Assembly (NCBI RefSeq): GCF_004027225.2
Contig: NC_044301.2
Coordinates: forward strand, 25,360,210 to 25,424,209
Direction of reading: 5' to 3'
Source: Strigops habroptila
Taxonomy: Eukaryota; Chordata; Aves; Psittaciformes; Psittacidae
DNA: 64,000 nucleotides
Part shown: positions 9,346 to 20,800 of the stretch, piece after piece
How positions within the stretch are numbered: the stretch's first letter is position 1
Layout of the letters: each line of letters starts with the position of its first letter
Program-made: the position numbers and the translations under genes
The notes under the pieces: generated by a model
Seen by the model: the letters and a program-made list of their open reading frames with translations, nothing else
What the model was told of the DNA's origin: nothing
The model's database searches: none

Positions 9346-9859
9346 TGTTTCTCTTTGTGAAACAAAATTCAAGGTTTCACGAAATCCAGGACCATCCGCA
9401 TGGGGTCTCTGTGCCTTTGCACTGGTTGTATTTACTGGCAACACACTAACATGACCTCTGCTTCTTGTGGAGCAGACACTCGAAGTGAGATGGTGTGTGT
9501 GGTAAATACTTTCTCACAATTCAGAAACCATAGATGCTGCGGGCTCTGAAGGAAGTATTCTTCAAATATGCCATATAATTTATGCCATGTTATCAAATGC
9601 CTGTTAAATGAATGAGATTTTGAGCAGATTTAGTTAGTTATGACGTTCTCCTCTTCTTTGTCTTTTTTAGATTTCATGTCTGCAAACACTTTAAAAGTTG
9701 CTACCCATTTACCAAGTCATTCAGGTCTTGAATTTTTTTTCAAGGAAACAAGTTAGTCATGCTTTTACAGCTCTCACCTAAGCTATGTGAGGAACGGGTG
9801 CAGCATTTAAGCTGTCAGTAGTATAAATTAAAAGGTTTTGATCCTCCACCTCTCCCTAG
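9346..9859 (+). other. Unassigned sequence between element A and PRMT7 exon
   Basis: No coding similarity to the missing PRMT7 exons is visible. The last part is presumably the intron upstream of the exon at 9860 (polypyrimidine and AG at 9858-9859). The first about 150 bp could belong to the chimeric LTR junction; I cannot assign it. Confidence 0.4.
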
Positions 9860-9956
9860 GAAAGGAAAGAGCCATGGAGCAGTTCTGTGGATGGAATATC
9901 ATCTTGCTGCTGCTATCTCCATTAGTATAGGACTGATGCAAATCTCAAATGAAAAG
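9860..9956 (+). CDS. PRMT7: PRMT7 penultimate exon
   Basis: A 97-bp exon with acceptor ccctag at 9854-9859 and donor GT at 9957. The first base completes a split codon, then 32 codons follow, including KGKSHGAVLWMEYHL. This matches the GQSHAAVLWMEYHL segment of the PRMT7 C-terminal module (family knowledge). Its entry phase (one base completing a codon) differs from the phase-0 exit of the exon at 1449-1496. The two exons therefore cannot be spliced to each other in frame, which supports the loss of intervening exons. Confidence 0.88.
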
Positions 9957-10499
9957 GTATTTATTTCTTCAATATCTAATTCATTATGCCAAAGTCTATA
10001 AGATTACAGTGCTGAATAATGGGTTTATGTAGTGCTCTTTGTTACGCTGTTTGAATACAATGTAGACAGAACCAGTAAGACTATCTGTTTGTATTTTTTG
10101 GGGGAGCAGATGTAGCTTGAAATGGGAGAGTCTGGATTGAATCCAAATGCTCCCATAGTTTTGAAACACATTCAGAACATGAATATGATGCTAGCTCAAA
10201 GTAGAATTTATTCATACAAATCCCTTTTCTCAGTTTAACAAAAGCAAAACTTTTAAGAGGAAAGAATAATATTTTCAGTATTCTATCTAAATAGAAATCC
10301 ATATTTTTACTACCTCACTGTGTAGTGTAGCATATGGTATTTCAAGTTATGTGTTCCTATAATGGAATGGATGGCAATGGAAGTGATCACTATCTGATCG
10401 TTGGATAGTGGACTGGGAACAAGAATTCTTACTGCATATTACTATCTAGTAATAATATAATAGGTTTTGACTGCTTTCACTTTTAACTCTCTCCTATAG
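9957..10499 (+). other. PRMT7 last intron
   Basis: GT (9957) to AG (10,498-10,499). It links NEK to GNCEWNPHC without a frame change. No repeat was recognised. Confidence 0.8.
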
Positions 10500-10660
10500 G
10501 GAAACTGTGAGTGGAATCCCCACTGCGAGCAAGCTGTCTACTTCTTCAGTTCTGTTATTGAATCAGAAATTCTGTCAGACCTTCCTAGTGCTGTCACATA
10601 TGCTATAAATTTCAACACAAAGACAGATGAGATATTGCCATGGATTTTAAGCTACTGTAA
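10500..10660 (+). CDS. PRMT7: PRMT7 terminal exon with 2-bp frame break
   Basis: Encodes GNCEWNPHCEQAVYFF and continues to ..NTKTDEI, matching the PRMT7 C-terminus. After GATGAG the genome reads atattgccatgg. Without the extra AT the frame would read IAMDFKLL and stop at TAA 10,658-10,660, in line with the family's short tail and with a poly(A) signal 33 bases later. As written, the frame runs past the poly(A) signal to 10,829 with an unrelated tail. This is either a real frameshift in a decaying gene, a tolerated C-terminal change, or a sequencing error. Confidence 0.75.
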
Positions 10661-10693
10661 AATACTTTCCTTTTACTCATGTTCCCAAATTGT

Positions 10694-10699
10694 AATAAA
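10694..10699 (+). terminator. PRMT7 poly(A) signal
   Basis: AATAAA lies 33 bases after the family-like stop at 10,658-10,660 and is followed by a T/GT-rich stretch (10,700-10,755). It supports the shorter C-terminus as the original one. Confidence 0.65.
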
Positions 10700-10759
10700 C
10701 TTGTACAGTTGGGGGTTTTTTTGTACAGCAGAGCAGTTTTTTTTGTTGTTGTTGTGCTC

Positions 10760-13700
10760 AGAGAGCAAAGTGATTGTTCTGAAATTTCTGAAATACACTT
10801 TAAACCTTTTGGGTTTGTTTTCAAAATAGATAGGGAGGTAGAGAGGAACCTTTTCATAAGGACAGATATTCCTGACAGGGTTTACATACATATATACACA
10901 TGCTTGTTATCATATGTTTCAGTGTGAAACTGGTATTTTTGGGTTTTGATTACTGTTATGGAGCTACAAAACAGTTGACTTCCTGGTTATTGCATGGCAT
11001 ATCAGTGGATGAAGACACTGAACCTTACACTAACATGACATAAAAGTGAGTTACATCTATTTCTAGGCTTTGTTCTTGTCACTATAAAATGGGAAATAAT
11101 CTTCGGAGTGCACAAAAAGAAATCCCAGGTCAAGCTACATATGTATATTAGTGCACTTAATAGGGTGCTCACGGACTTCTGTCACTTATGGCTAGTATTT
11201 AACTGAAATGTTCAGTATGATGCACTGACGTTCTACTGGAGTCTGAGATGCTGCATTTCTGAAGTGACATTTGCCAAACAGTGACCAATGTCAGGAAAAG
11301 TGTAACTGGAAATTAGAAAATGTACATATCCGGGTTAATTGGAAGTGACAAACTGATGGTAGTCTGACCAGAAACAAAAGAAAAAGCTGTAGTGTAAAAA
11401 AACTTACAAATCTTTAGGAGATACGTAATATGCATTATCTGGTCAAAAATGTGGCCTTATACTCATTCCACCAGAGGTCTAAATAGTATCTTCCAGTTTA
11501 GCTGAGTTGTATGTCGTTCTATAGCACACGTCCACAACCGAGGTTTACTTAGTTGCATTCCAAATCATGTTGGGAGAAGTTGGAGTGTGTGCAATTAATT
11601 CTACTTTAGATGAACAATCAATTGGTGGATCTGTTTTGTATGTTAACCTATTAAGGGAAATAAATAGAAAATCAATGTACTACTTGTCCTAAATTATGTC
11701 AGCCAGCCACTGGCATAGCTCTGCTTACCAAAGCTACTCCTGTTTCCTCTGAGCAGCAACTTCAGCAAAGTGAAAGGAATGCCATAAAGAAGCCATGAGG
11801 GAGCAGGAGTTTTGCTTTCCTGGTCACCCTGATACATAATTCTGGTGAGTAGGAATTTTTCCTCTTTCTCTTCCTAAGCATGTGATCACATTTATAGACC
11901 TGGAAGCCATCTGAAATATTCCTAAATTTCTCAGAACTATTTTCCTGATGAAGGTCTTCATACTTAATAAATGTAAGGAAGCAGTGAAATACGTGACTAA
12001 CGTTTTTCACTAGAACAGGAACCCTGCAGCTCCTATTGAGATCTGTGGATTTCACTTTTCAAAACTGTACTTTTAAGATGCTTAACTTCAGACTCTCATT
12101 TCTTAAAAACTTTGCTGGAATATGTAGGTTGCTGTTCATTAAACAATTGTTTCTAATTTTGCTATCCTGTGCCTAGCCTACAGAAAGTATGGTGGCACAA
12201 ATCTGTTTGTTAATATGTTGGGAACATAAGCTGTACAATTGTAAAGGGAACAATAATATGGCCAAGCCTTTTAAATGGTAAAGGCTTTTAAAATTTATTT
12301 TATAAAAAAAAAAAAGGCACAGAGACAGTTGTGTGAGTATGAATGTGCAAGGTCTGCACTGTATAACTTCTCTTCTCCTGGAGGAGATAACACAGCAGAA
12401 AAACCACAGATGCTGCCTCCTGTGTTTGCTCGTGGTCTGACACAGAAAGCATGAGTTGCTGTTCTTGTTCTGCAGTAGGAATAGCTTCTGAAGATGCTTT
12501 GCATTTGACTGCACAAATTATTCTGGACCTAACAGAAGCATACAGTGTTCCAAAGGGAACACAGAACTAATAGACAGCAATATATTAGAATTTATATGTT
12601 TGAAAAATAAAAGATAGAACAAAACCACAACTGAATTTACAGTATTTTAATGTCTACTGTTAATTTTCTTAAAGATTACCGTGTATGTATGGGCCTGAAT
12701 CATGCTTCCTAAGAAAAAATAAACCAGATAAATTTGCTAAAATGCCAAGGAGAAGAAATCCACATTGATGGGAATTTGTATTTTATTATCAGTGTTATGT
12801 ATGTTGAAGATGTGTGGGCACTGCGGTAGAAACTAGGCATGGTGACTGAGAGGTATCCTTTTTGAACTCTCTTGGTATTGTGAGACTTGAGACTATTGAG
12901 ATTCTCAGAGGGGGGTGGAGTGAAAATGAAGGGCATAAGGTAAATGTAGTAGCTAGCATCTGCAGAACTGTGCTTCCAGAACTGAACTGTGCAATTAATA
13001 TGGATCATACTATCTGCATGTGAGGAAAAACATCTTAAATTTCAGTATACCCGGAGTGGAAGTCGTATTGCTGCTGCCAAAAAAAATTAAAAAGGATGGA
13101 ACACTGAGTGTATTTTAGCACCTGTGGGCTCTTTACAGGAACAAAATCTGATGGATGTGCTCGAGAAACCTTGTGTGTGTTTTAATTCACTGTGTGATCA
13201 ACATTACTAATCCTTGCTGGTTATACTTCGGCATTTTAACAGGCACTGAAACTGCTTGGAGGATTTGGTTAAAACATGCTGGAAGCTGTTACGTTGGAGG
13301 AAACCTTTACCCATATGTATGGATTGAATGTTTTCGCAAAGGTCACACCACTCATTAAATTCCGGTACATACAAAACATAGCTGTGTTGATACTAATCTG
13401 GGTGACTTGGGGAAAGATTTGTTCATTTGTGATTAGGAGTATTTAGTGTATGTATCAAGTCTTCCTTGGCTTCTGTGAATTCTTCACAGACTTAAAACCC
13501 TAGTGTGATCTGTAAATTATGTGGAAAACAGCTGCTTATAGGGAGATAGCAGCCATTCCGGATACATGTATGCAAAACCAAAACAAGTACTTCTATCTCT
13601 GTCCTCCTCCACAGGGCATTTTACTGCAAGCGCACACATGGGGGAGGAAAGCCACTTGATCAGAAAAACACATCTGCCCAGTAGCAGCATTCAGACCCCT

Positions 13701-14969
13701 GTTTATTCCCAGACCTGACAGAAGCATTGCGATGATGTGCTGATTTGGAAGAGCTTCTGGCTACTGGCATCTTAATAAGCAGAGCCAGAATCCTATTTTC
13801 TCTTGGAAGGATCTTATTCTGTACAGCCACCACAGGCAATTTTTTTTCTAAATGACAACAGCTTTGATCTTGACTGGGCCTGGAGGCATAGACACGTGTT
13901 TTAATAGAAACAGGATCTCCTGTCACCACTGAACCAACAGTATTACAGTTCATATATTGCCTGAGACCCAGTGTGCCACTGGCAGATTTTTTAATGTGGC
14001 ACAAGAGATGCTTGCACCAAAGATGCAGATTTTATTCAGGTATTAAAAATAATCATGAACTACCATGTTTTGCCATTCACATTTAACTTCCCTATTGTAG
14101 TTTTGCTGCAAAAATAGTAACTTTTCTGTAGCTCTGAACTGTAATGGAAGTTTTACTAATACTTGGTGGTTATCACAGCAGAAATCCACGAGAGGGTGCT
14201 GAGAATCCACTTTTACATTTCTAGCGTGTTTTCAGATCACGTTAACTTCTAATGAGGTAAAGTGCACAGATTGTAATGCATCTGTCTCATCTTATGCACA
14301 AATAAAACGCTTGTGATGTTATGAGATACACTGTACATACATGCACCGAAGTAGAAAACTAGTACAAAAAATGAAAACTGTAGTAAGGCTAATACACAGA
14401 CCACAAAAAGCAGGCAGGCAACAAAGTGTCTCATGCTGAATACAGGGAATTAATAGTACTCTTATGACAGTGAAATTGTCATGGTCCTAATGAATGACAA
14501 GTCTTGCATTTTAAGGGTGTTTTCTAAGTTGTGACAGCTGACTGTTATTTGCAGAACTGGTACTTTTTGTCTGAAGGCTGGGCAATTCAAGGACTGAGAT
14601 CCTGGAGCTTGCTTTTCTCCTTTATTAGTCCCTTTGAAACTGCTTTGTCTTGCCTTCCTGCATTTAACGAGATAGAGGATGCAGTTCAAGACTAATTCAT
14701 TTAGTCACTCTTTTGTATTCTATTTTGTAGTTACAGCTGGTTGTTAGGAGGGGAAGAGACTATTACAGCTTCTTAGTGTTAGATTTTTCCAGTGACGATT
14801 GTGGGCTGAATACAATGGGTGCTTGTGTTGTCAGTCCACCTTATTGACTCTGATGGCATTGCAAAATGTTAATTTGGTTTGGTACTTAATCATTTTAAAA
14901 CTTCACATTTCCAAGACATTTCCAAGCATTTACTGCAGATTAATGATTAAGAAGCTTCTCAGAGAGAGG
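10760..14969. other. Intergenic region downstream of PRMT7
   Basis: AT-rich, with no long open frames, no recognisable exons and no clear transposable element. The short ORFs in it show no domain or repeat signature. Confidence 0.5.
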
Positions 14970-15131
14970 TGTGTCTTGTTATCCCTGTTTTTTAGATGAG
15001 AAAAAACTAAGTGCGCTTTGTGTGGGTGTTCAAATGTTTCATCTGCCCCAGGCTCACTATAAGATTAGGGCCTCAGAGCTAAAAATTATTTGCTCAAGGC
15101 CATGCAGAATAAACTAATCCCCTGGCTCCCT
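14970..15131 (+). repeat. Possible old MIR-type SINE fragment
   Basis: The segment has ttatccctgttttttagatgag followed by about 70 diverged bases and then gctcaaggccatgcag. These correspond in order to the conserved core of MIR elements (TTATCCCCATTTTACAGATGAG; CCAAGGTCA-CAG). Divergence is high, so this is a tentative call. Confidence 0.4.
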
Positions 15132-16199
15132 TGCTCTGCTTTAATAATTTGTTTTCTTAGCGCAGTGTGATTTCAAATGCAGCCTTATGAGGTTTGACTG
15201 AGATACAGCAGATAAAGGCTCAGAGGCAGCAAATCCTTGGATACCTCAGTAATTAAAACCATGCTTTTTTTTAACATATCTTAAATAACATAAATTATAT
15301 ATAATATATATAAATTATATTTTTATATATAGATTATGTATATATTTATAAGGCTATAAGGCTATAGGGCTTTGGTTTTGTTTTGAAAGGCTATCGCGAA
15401 GATGACCCACTTTTTTTTTTTCCTAGCAGGATTCTGTCTAGGATTTGAGAGCCCTAAAGATGCCTCTTTTGTGGACTAATGAAAGAATGAGAGCTGATTA
15501 TCTTCCTGTAGACAAAAGGAAAGCCCTGCAGCTGCAGGTCTGCTCATGCTCTTGGCAGTGGTGTGGGCACAGTCCCAGGGTATCTTAGCTCTTGAGTTAC
15601 ACACAGGAGCCTGGCCACATAACCACTGCTCCTTCCTCAGGGTGTTGCTGAAGTACAGCTGCATGATGTACTGCAGCAGCAGCTTGTTTGCTGTGGGTTT
15701 GGTCTCTCACTCCTGTTATTTTCCACAGCCTCTGCTCTTCCTTGCCTTGCACATCACTCGGTGAAGCATCACACTTGTGCTCTGGAAGAAAGAGTGGGTG
15801 CTGCAGCTTACTGAGTGGACTCCTGCTTCTCAAGGCTGATGGATCCAGCTATATCTGTACTCCCATAAAGTGACTGCCTGCTTCATGCTAGAGTATCTAA
15901 GAAACCAGTTGCTCACAACCCTGAGAGTCAGTAAATAAGTCAAGCTGCGGCAATTAATGGCGTGGGAGGGAGAAACAAACAGCCTTTGCTGCAGCACTTG
16001 AAAATGTCATGTTCCTTCTCAACTGCAGTGTTTCTAGGAATGGTTGAAGTGACTGTACTGTAGGTCTACCTGCATAATCTCACACCTACCCCACAGACAA
16101 CTGCAAAAGCATTTGTAACGAAGGGCTTGCGATCATGTCACTTGCTTCAGCTGGAAAGAGCCATGAGTACACCCAGAATTAATTAGTAATAAACTGACT
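15132..16199. other. Intergenic region with AT microsatellite
   Basis: Holds an AT/TATA-rich simple repeat at about 15,280-15,366. I see no other structure or gene. Confidence 0.5.
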
Positions 16200-16800
16200 C
16201 CCCTGGAGCCTGCCGCTGCAGGTGATGGAGGGCAGCAAGGTGGCCATTCGTTCCAGGGTGCCTCGACCCTTGCTCTGCTTCCTTTTCCCGGGGCTGCCGG
16301 TCCCAGTGGCGGCTGGGCGGCGGCGGCTGCTGCTGCCACCGCTGCTGCCGCTGCCACCGCACCGCGGCCAGACTCGCCACACCCCCGAGGTCACCTCTTC
16401 CAGGAGTGTGGGGGTCCGCTCTTGATTGGCCAAGCCCCTTCCTCAGGCCGGCTGGGTACCATTTTGTCCTCCTGCTGCCTCAGGGGAGGGGATAGCTATG
16501 TTCTTGTCTCCCTCGGCCTTGCTGCGGCGGAGGAGGTGGTGAGGGAGCCCTGGCTGGTGCCTGTGTTGCAGGAAGGCTACTGTAAGCTGGGCTGGGGAGG
16601 CACGGTGCTGTGGCGGCAGTGGGGGGGCCGGGGCACCAAGCGCTAGAGTGGTTCCAGTCATGGCGGCGCGGGCTGCCATTGTGAGGCAAGCCAGGTGGGC
16701 CCTTGCCCATCTCGTTGCGGTGGCCCTTTGTACTGCGCTGTGGCTGTGGATCTGTGCCTCCCAGCAAGCCTGGTTGTTTCCGATGTAAAATTAAATTGTG
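16200..16800. promoter_or_regulatory. CpG-rich island between the two genes
   Basis: This is the only GC- and CpG-rich block in the intergenic region, with more than 30 CpG by eye, CGG/CTG-type triplet runs at 16,315-16,365 and a GATTGGCCAA box (16,424-16,433, inverted CCAAT). It is about 5.5 kb downstream of PRMT7 and 12 kb downstream of SMPD3, where no promoter of either is expected. It may be the promoter of an unannotated transcript or an orphan CpG island. The alanine- and proline-rich open frames across it are by-products of base composition. Confidence 0.55.
16660..16788 (+). CDS. Short ORF in CpG island, hydrophobic 42-residue peptide
   Basis: ATG in a strong context (G at -3, G at +4: GTCATGG) opens a 42-codon ORF to TAA 16,786. 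The peptide begins MAARAAIVRQARWALAHLVA and continues with a hydrophobic Leu/Ala/Trp segment (about residues 14-32), like a signal anchor. A GTGAGG at 16,681 could instead be a splice donor, so the ATG may start a longer spliced product. No homolog is recognised. It may be chance in GC-rich DNA. Confidence 0.25.
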   Translation: MAARAAIVRQARWALAHLVAVALCTALWLWICASQQAWLFPM

Positions 16801-17318
16801 TCGGCACCTGTTTCCAGTCCACTGGTTTACATGAGGGAGGAAACTTTGGCGTAGAGGCCTGTTTTTAGAACTTTTTAGTGGGACTTCTGAAGCAAAAGTT
16901 CATTTGTTGAGTGTGTCTGTGTGACTTTTCAGACTGAGTAAACCAATCACGAACATGGGTAACGGACTGGTATGAAAAGAATATTCATACCACATATCTT
17001 TGCTTGCTGTTTTGCCGTGTGTGTATGTATCCTGGAGTGCTGAGATGTTGTATGAAGTAGCGAGTAAACTGAGGACCAAGGCAGGGGCTGTAGAATTGCA
17101 TGTTCGTGCCCTGGTATTTTGAAACATCAGTAGCATTTAGGGTCTCAGCTGATGTGGTTTAAGAGTTCTCTGTAATGCTTCTCATAGCCTGGTTGCTGTG
17201 AGTGGAGCCTCTGTCTTGTGGCCTTTTAGTGGAAAGCTCATGAAGAGGAAGAAATGTCTTGAATGCACTTGGCCTCTAAAGAAAGAGGTATTGATAGGAG
17301 AGGATTTGTTTTACTGAT
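16801..17318. other. Intergenic sequence
   Basis: Nothing recognisable. Confidence 0.5.
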
Positions 17319-17818
17319 TGTTAGCTGAAGCAAACCACCAAGTTGAACTTTAACTAAACAAAACCATACATATGTCAAGAAGGAACAAGACAACAGGTAA
17401 AGAACATTCTTTGCCTATCCAGCTCATTGAACTGAGAACCATTCCTCACAAAGTCAGAAGAGAAGCCAACCTAAGACCATAAAAGGAAGACAAGAGTTCA
17501 GCCAAAGGTCAACAAAGATACGACCACCAGGGGTCCCAAAGACCCTTGGGACCCTCACTCAAAATAAACTGCACATGCTCTAGTGGGTAGTAACCTATGT
17601 TAATTAGTTCTGGGAAGAAATTATAATATGTATAAGATTTCTGGGAATTATAATGTATATGTATGAGATGAATGCTTATAAGCAAGAAACCTGTAAGAGT
17701 CGGCATGCACATTAGGAGGAGCTATATCCCCTGTGCATCCGACACCATAATAAATAATGCCTGCTTCTTAATGCTACATTGGTATTAAGGAGTTTTATTC
17801 TTCTGACTTTCAGTGACA
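17319..17818 (+). repeat. Solo LTR of an ERV-L-like family
   Basis: The right part has a typical avian LTR R/U5 organisation: gtcggcatgcacattagg, gtgcatccgacacc, AATAAA at about 17,751, gcctgcttcttaatg, then agttttattcttctgactttcagtgaca. It ends in ..GACA at 17,818. The left end at TGTTAGCTG (17,319) is a guess. No target duplication was found and no internal viral sequence is adjacent. Confidence 0.55.
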
Positions 17819-20800
17819 ATATAAAACAAAATGCTTAATTTGTTTGTTTTCGTATCACTGAAAGCTAATAGCTTTTAGGTCTAATTTGCTGTAAACTTAG
17901 TTTTTTTTCTTCTAGATATGTCTTTACAAATAATAAATCTAAAGAGCTATTTTTCAAGCCATGTTGACTGACAAAAAGACAAAGGAGTTTTTTGTGGATT
18001 CTGCCCCCTTTTAGATACCTTTCTGTGTTATGGATAGCATTTATATCATAGCTATCCTTGCCTTAGGGGGAAGAAGGGAGAGTCCAGTGGGGGATGAAAG
18101 GAAAATAGTAGTTGCAGAGCCCAGTTTTGGGTTAAATTTAGTGTTAATTCTTTTGTAATCTATACATGCAAGGCTGAAAACTCAGGGGAAGGGTTCTTTA
18201 TGTTAAAGTCTAGTCATCCCTGGTTTGTTTTAAAACATTCCCCCCCCCCCCCATTTTAAAAGCAAACAACTGTAGCAGCTTTATCATACCTTCTGTGTTA
18301 AGTGACACAGATTAGCTTCAGCTGCCCACATATACAGCTTGCTCTGTTACTATGTGTCTCTGGTAGTGTGTTCTCGTCTGGGTGATTAAAATGGTCTTTG
18401 GACTCCAAATCTAGTAGTTTCATTCTGGTAAGAGAATTTAAGTGAGGGTCCCTTAAGCGACCCTTTTGGCATTGCTCCTTGTTAAGCCTTGGCCTTGCTT
18501 TAAATCAATGGCCATCTCTTGTTCCTCCAACCTCCCTTGCACCCTGTTGACCAGGCAGTCTATCCTGAGAGCAGAGCAGAGGTTTCAGAGGCTAACTGAA
18601 AAGTAAGCCAGGAAGTCTTCCAGGATTAGGCAAGGACCTGAACTTCTATTTAGCAAGAGGTGGTTTTGCCTACAAAAATGTATCATCTAAAGTTTATGCT
18701 TCTGGAACTGAAGCATAAAACCAAAACTTTATCTGAAGGCAGTGATGAGGCATGGGGGGGAAGTGTGGTAAGATCACAACAAAGTTCTCTTATGCAGCCT
18801 GTGTGTCATTAGAGAGCACTAATCCTGAGTCTTTAGGCATAGCAAGCCAAAGGATGGAGGTCTCGATGGAGGCAGTATGTTAATATATTATGGTCTTGTG
18901 TTGAAAGCTGCATTCTGATGGCTTAGTATATGTTTCTGTTTGATATGAAACTGTCAGGGAAGTTGCATCTCCTTCATGCATTAAATAATTATTCTTTTTT
19001 TAGATTTCAGGAGTTTAGATACACCCACCCATCCTCCCTTTCTGTTTTTGTGTAATACTGACTAGTGCTCAACAAAAGCTAGGAGTTCCCTCTGTGTCGC
19101 ACAGCAGAATAAATGAACCGTAAGGTCAATTTCCATGTCAGATGTAACAGTTTCACCTTTTCTTGTATTATCTTGGCATGTACCCTGCAATATACATCAA
19201 AAAAGTCTCCAAAAAGGGAAGAAGGCAAAGAAAAATCTAGGAAAGACTGTGTCTTCATATTTCAATACAAAATAGGCTTTATGCTTGTTGTAGCAGGGTG
19301 CTCTGCTCCACAGGTTTCATGGGTATATACTGACAAAACATTAAATTTCTGTGGGTTTTCTTTTGTGCTTGTTATGGGCCATAAGCCTTTCAAGGCCAGT
19401 CTCTTGCTGTATCTGTGTGCAATGCCTGCACTGCCAGGCTATGGGTTTATTTGATGTTTATAGGTGATATGAATGTAACAGCAGGGTAGAGGTATAAGTA
19501 GCACTTGCCTTCCAAAAGAGTAATCAGCACCTTGGATCATCTAAACACTTCCTTCCTAAACCAGATTAGAGTCAGGGTTGTGTTGCAGGGAGCTGAATTC
19601 CTCTCATTATCCATTGTAGATAGGCTAACATATAGATGTAGTTGCAGCATGTTCCTTGCTCCACAGTGGCAGTCATCAGGTATCAACAGGAGTTCTGTGG
19701 TGAGGATGTGACAGCCCTTTCAGGTGCTGTTTAGCCCATTCTCTTTCTTTGAAGCCTTCCTTGTTGGCAGAGCTTGTCCCCATTTAGAATGCTGTCATTT
19801 TTGTGCTTGTCACAGTGCCAGTCAGCCAGGCCATGTAGTCTGCCTGAATAAATAAAGGTATTTTCTCACAGGAGATCATTTGTTCAGATTGATGCAATGC
19901 CTTCTATCCACTGCCAGCTTCCTGCTGCTTTCTTGGATGCTGCTGCCCGTATCTCTTTGCTTATGGGGAGAATATTCCACTTGTGTCTCTGCCTCTAGCT
20001 GGGAGCTAGATACACTGCTCCATTGTTTACCTCCCCTTAAAAGCTGAGACTCTTTTTGAGACAGTCTGTATTTGCATTCCCTGGGTTGGCTGGGCAACAG
20101 CTAATCAAATAATTATATTTAAAATAAGATTTAATAAAAAAGCATCTCTAAAACTAAAGGCAAGGTGTAGTCATGCTTGTCACCAACAAAACTAGTCAGC
20201 AATGTACATACTGTGGAATGTTTCCCAAATAACTAAGGGCTATTTAATCTTTCTTAATGTTTTTAACTTTTTTTAATTGCAGTTTACTTTTTTTTCTTTT
20301 TAGATGCTCCTGTGTCTTTATAGTATGTCTGCAGATTGAGTAGCTCCTCATTCCATTCATTTATTTTCCATTCTCCTTTACCCCCCACACTTTAAGTATA
20401 GTCTTCTTACAGGGAGCTATTCATTGCTAGTTTCTGCTAGTAAGTGCCAGTCCTGTCCATGTTTAAAAAGTGAATAGAAATATCAATTCTTTTTTTAAAA
20501 GAAGAAATTGAGGGTCCCAAACAGATAATTAGGCTTGTGCTTGTAAATAATCGTTACTCAGAAGCAGAAGAAATTCTGTACTTTTCCCCCATCCTCAAAC
20601 CAAGTGCAGGACTGAGTGGGACCTTCTGGGTTGCTCTGTATAGTCCCTTCCTGTAGTAGGGCTCACGCATATAATCTCTCTTTAAAAATAGATCAAACTC
20701 TTTTTTAAAAGCAGTGGGTTTTCAGAGAGGAATTTTTGTTTGGTTGGTTGTTTCACATTCCATTGTGGTCAGTTGGAAGCTGGTTTTGAACTTGCCTGGT

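Noticed and set aside
16133..16433. Open frames rich in Ala, Gln, Pro and Ser on the minus strand of the CpG block
   Set aside because: They come from CGG/CTG triplet composition, overlap each other in different frames, have no domain pattern, and the longest does not begin with ATG.
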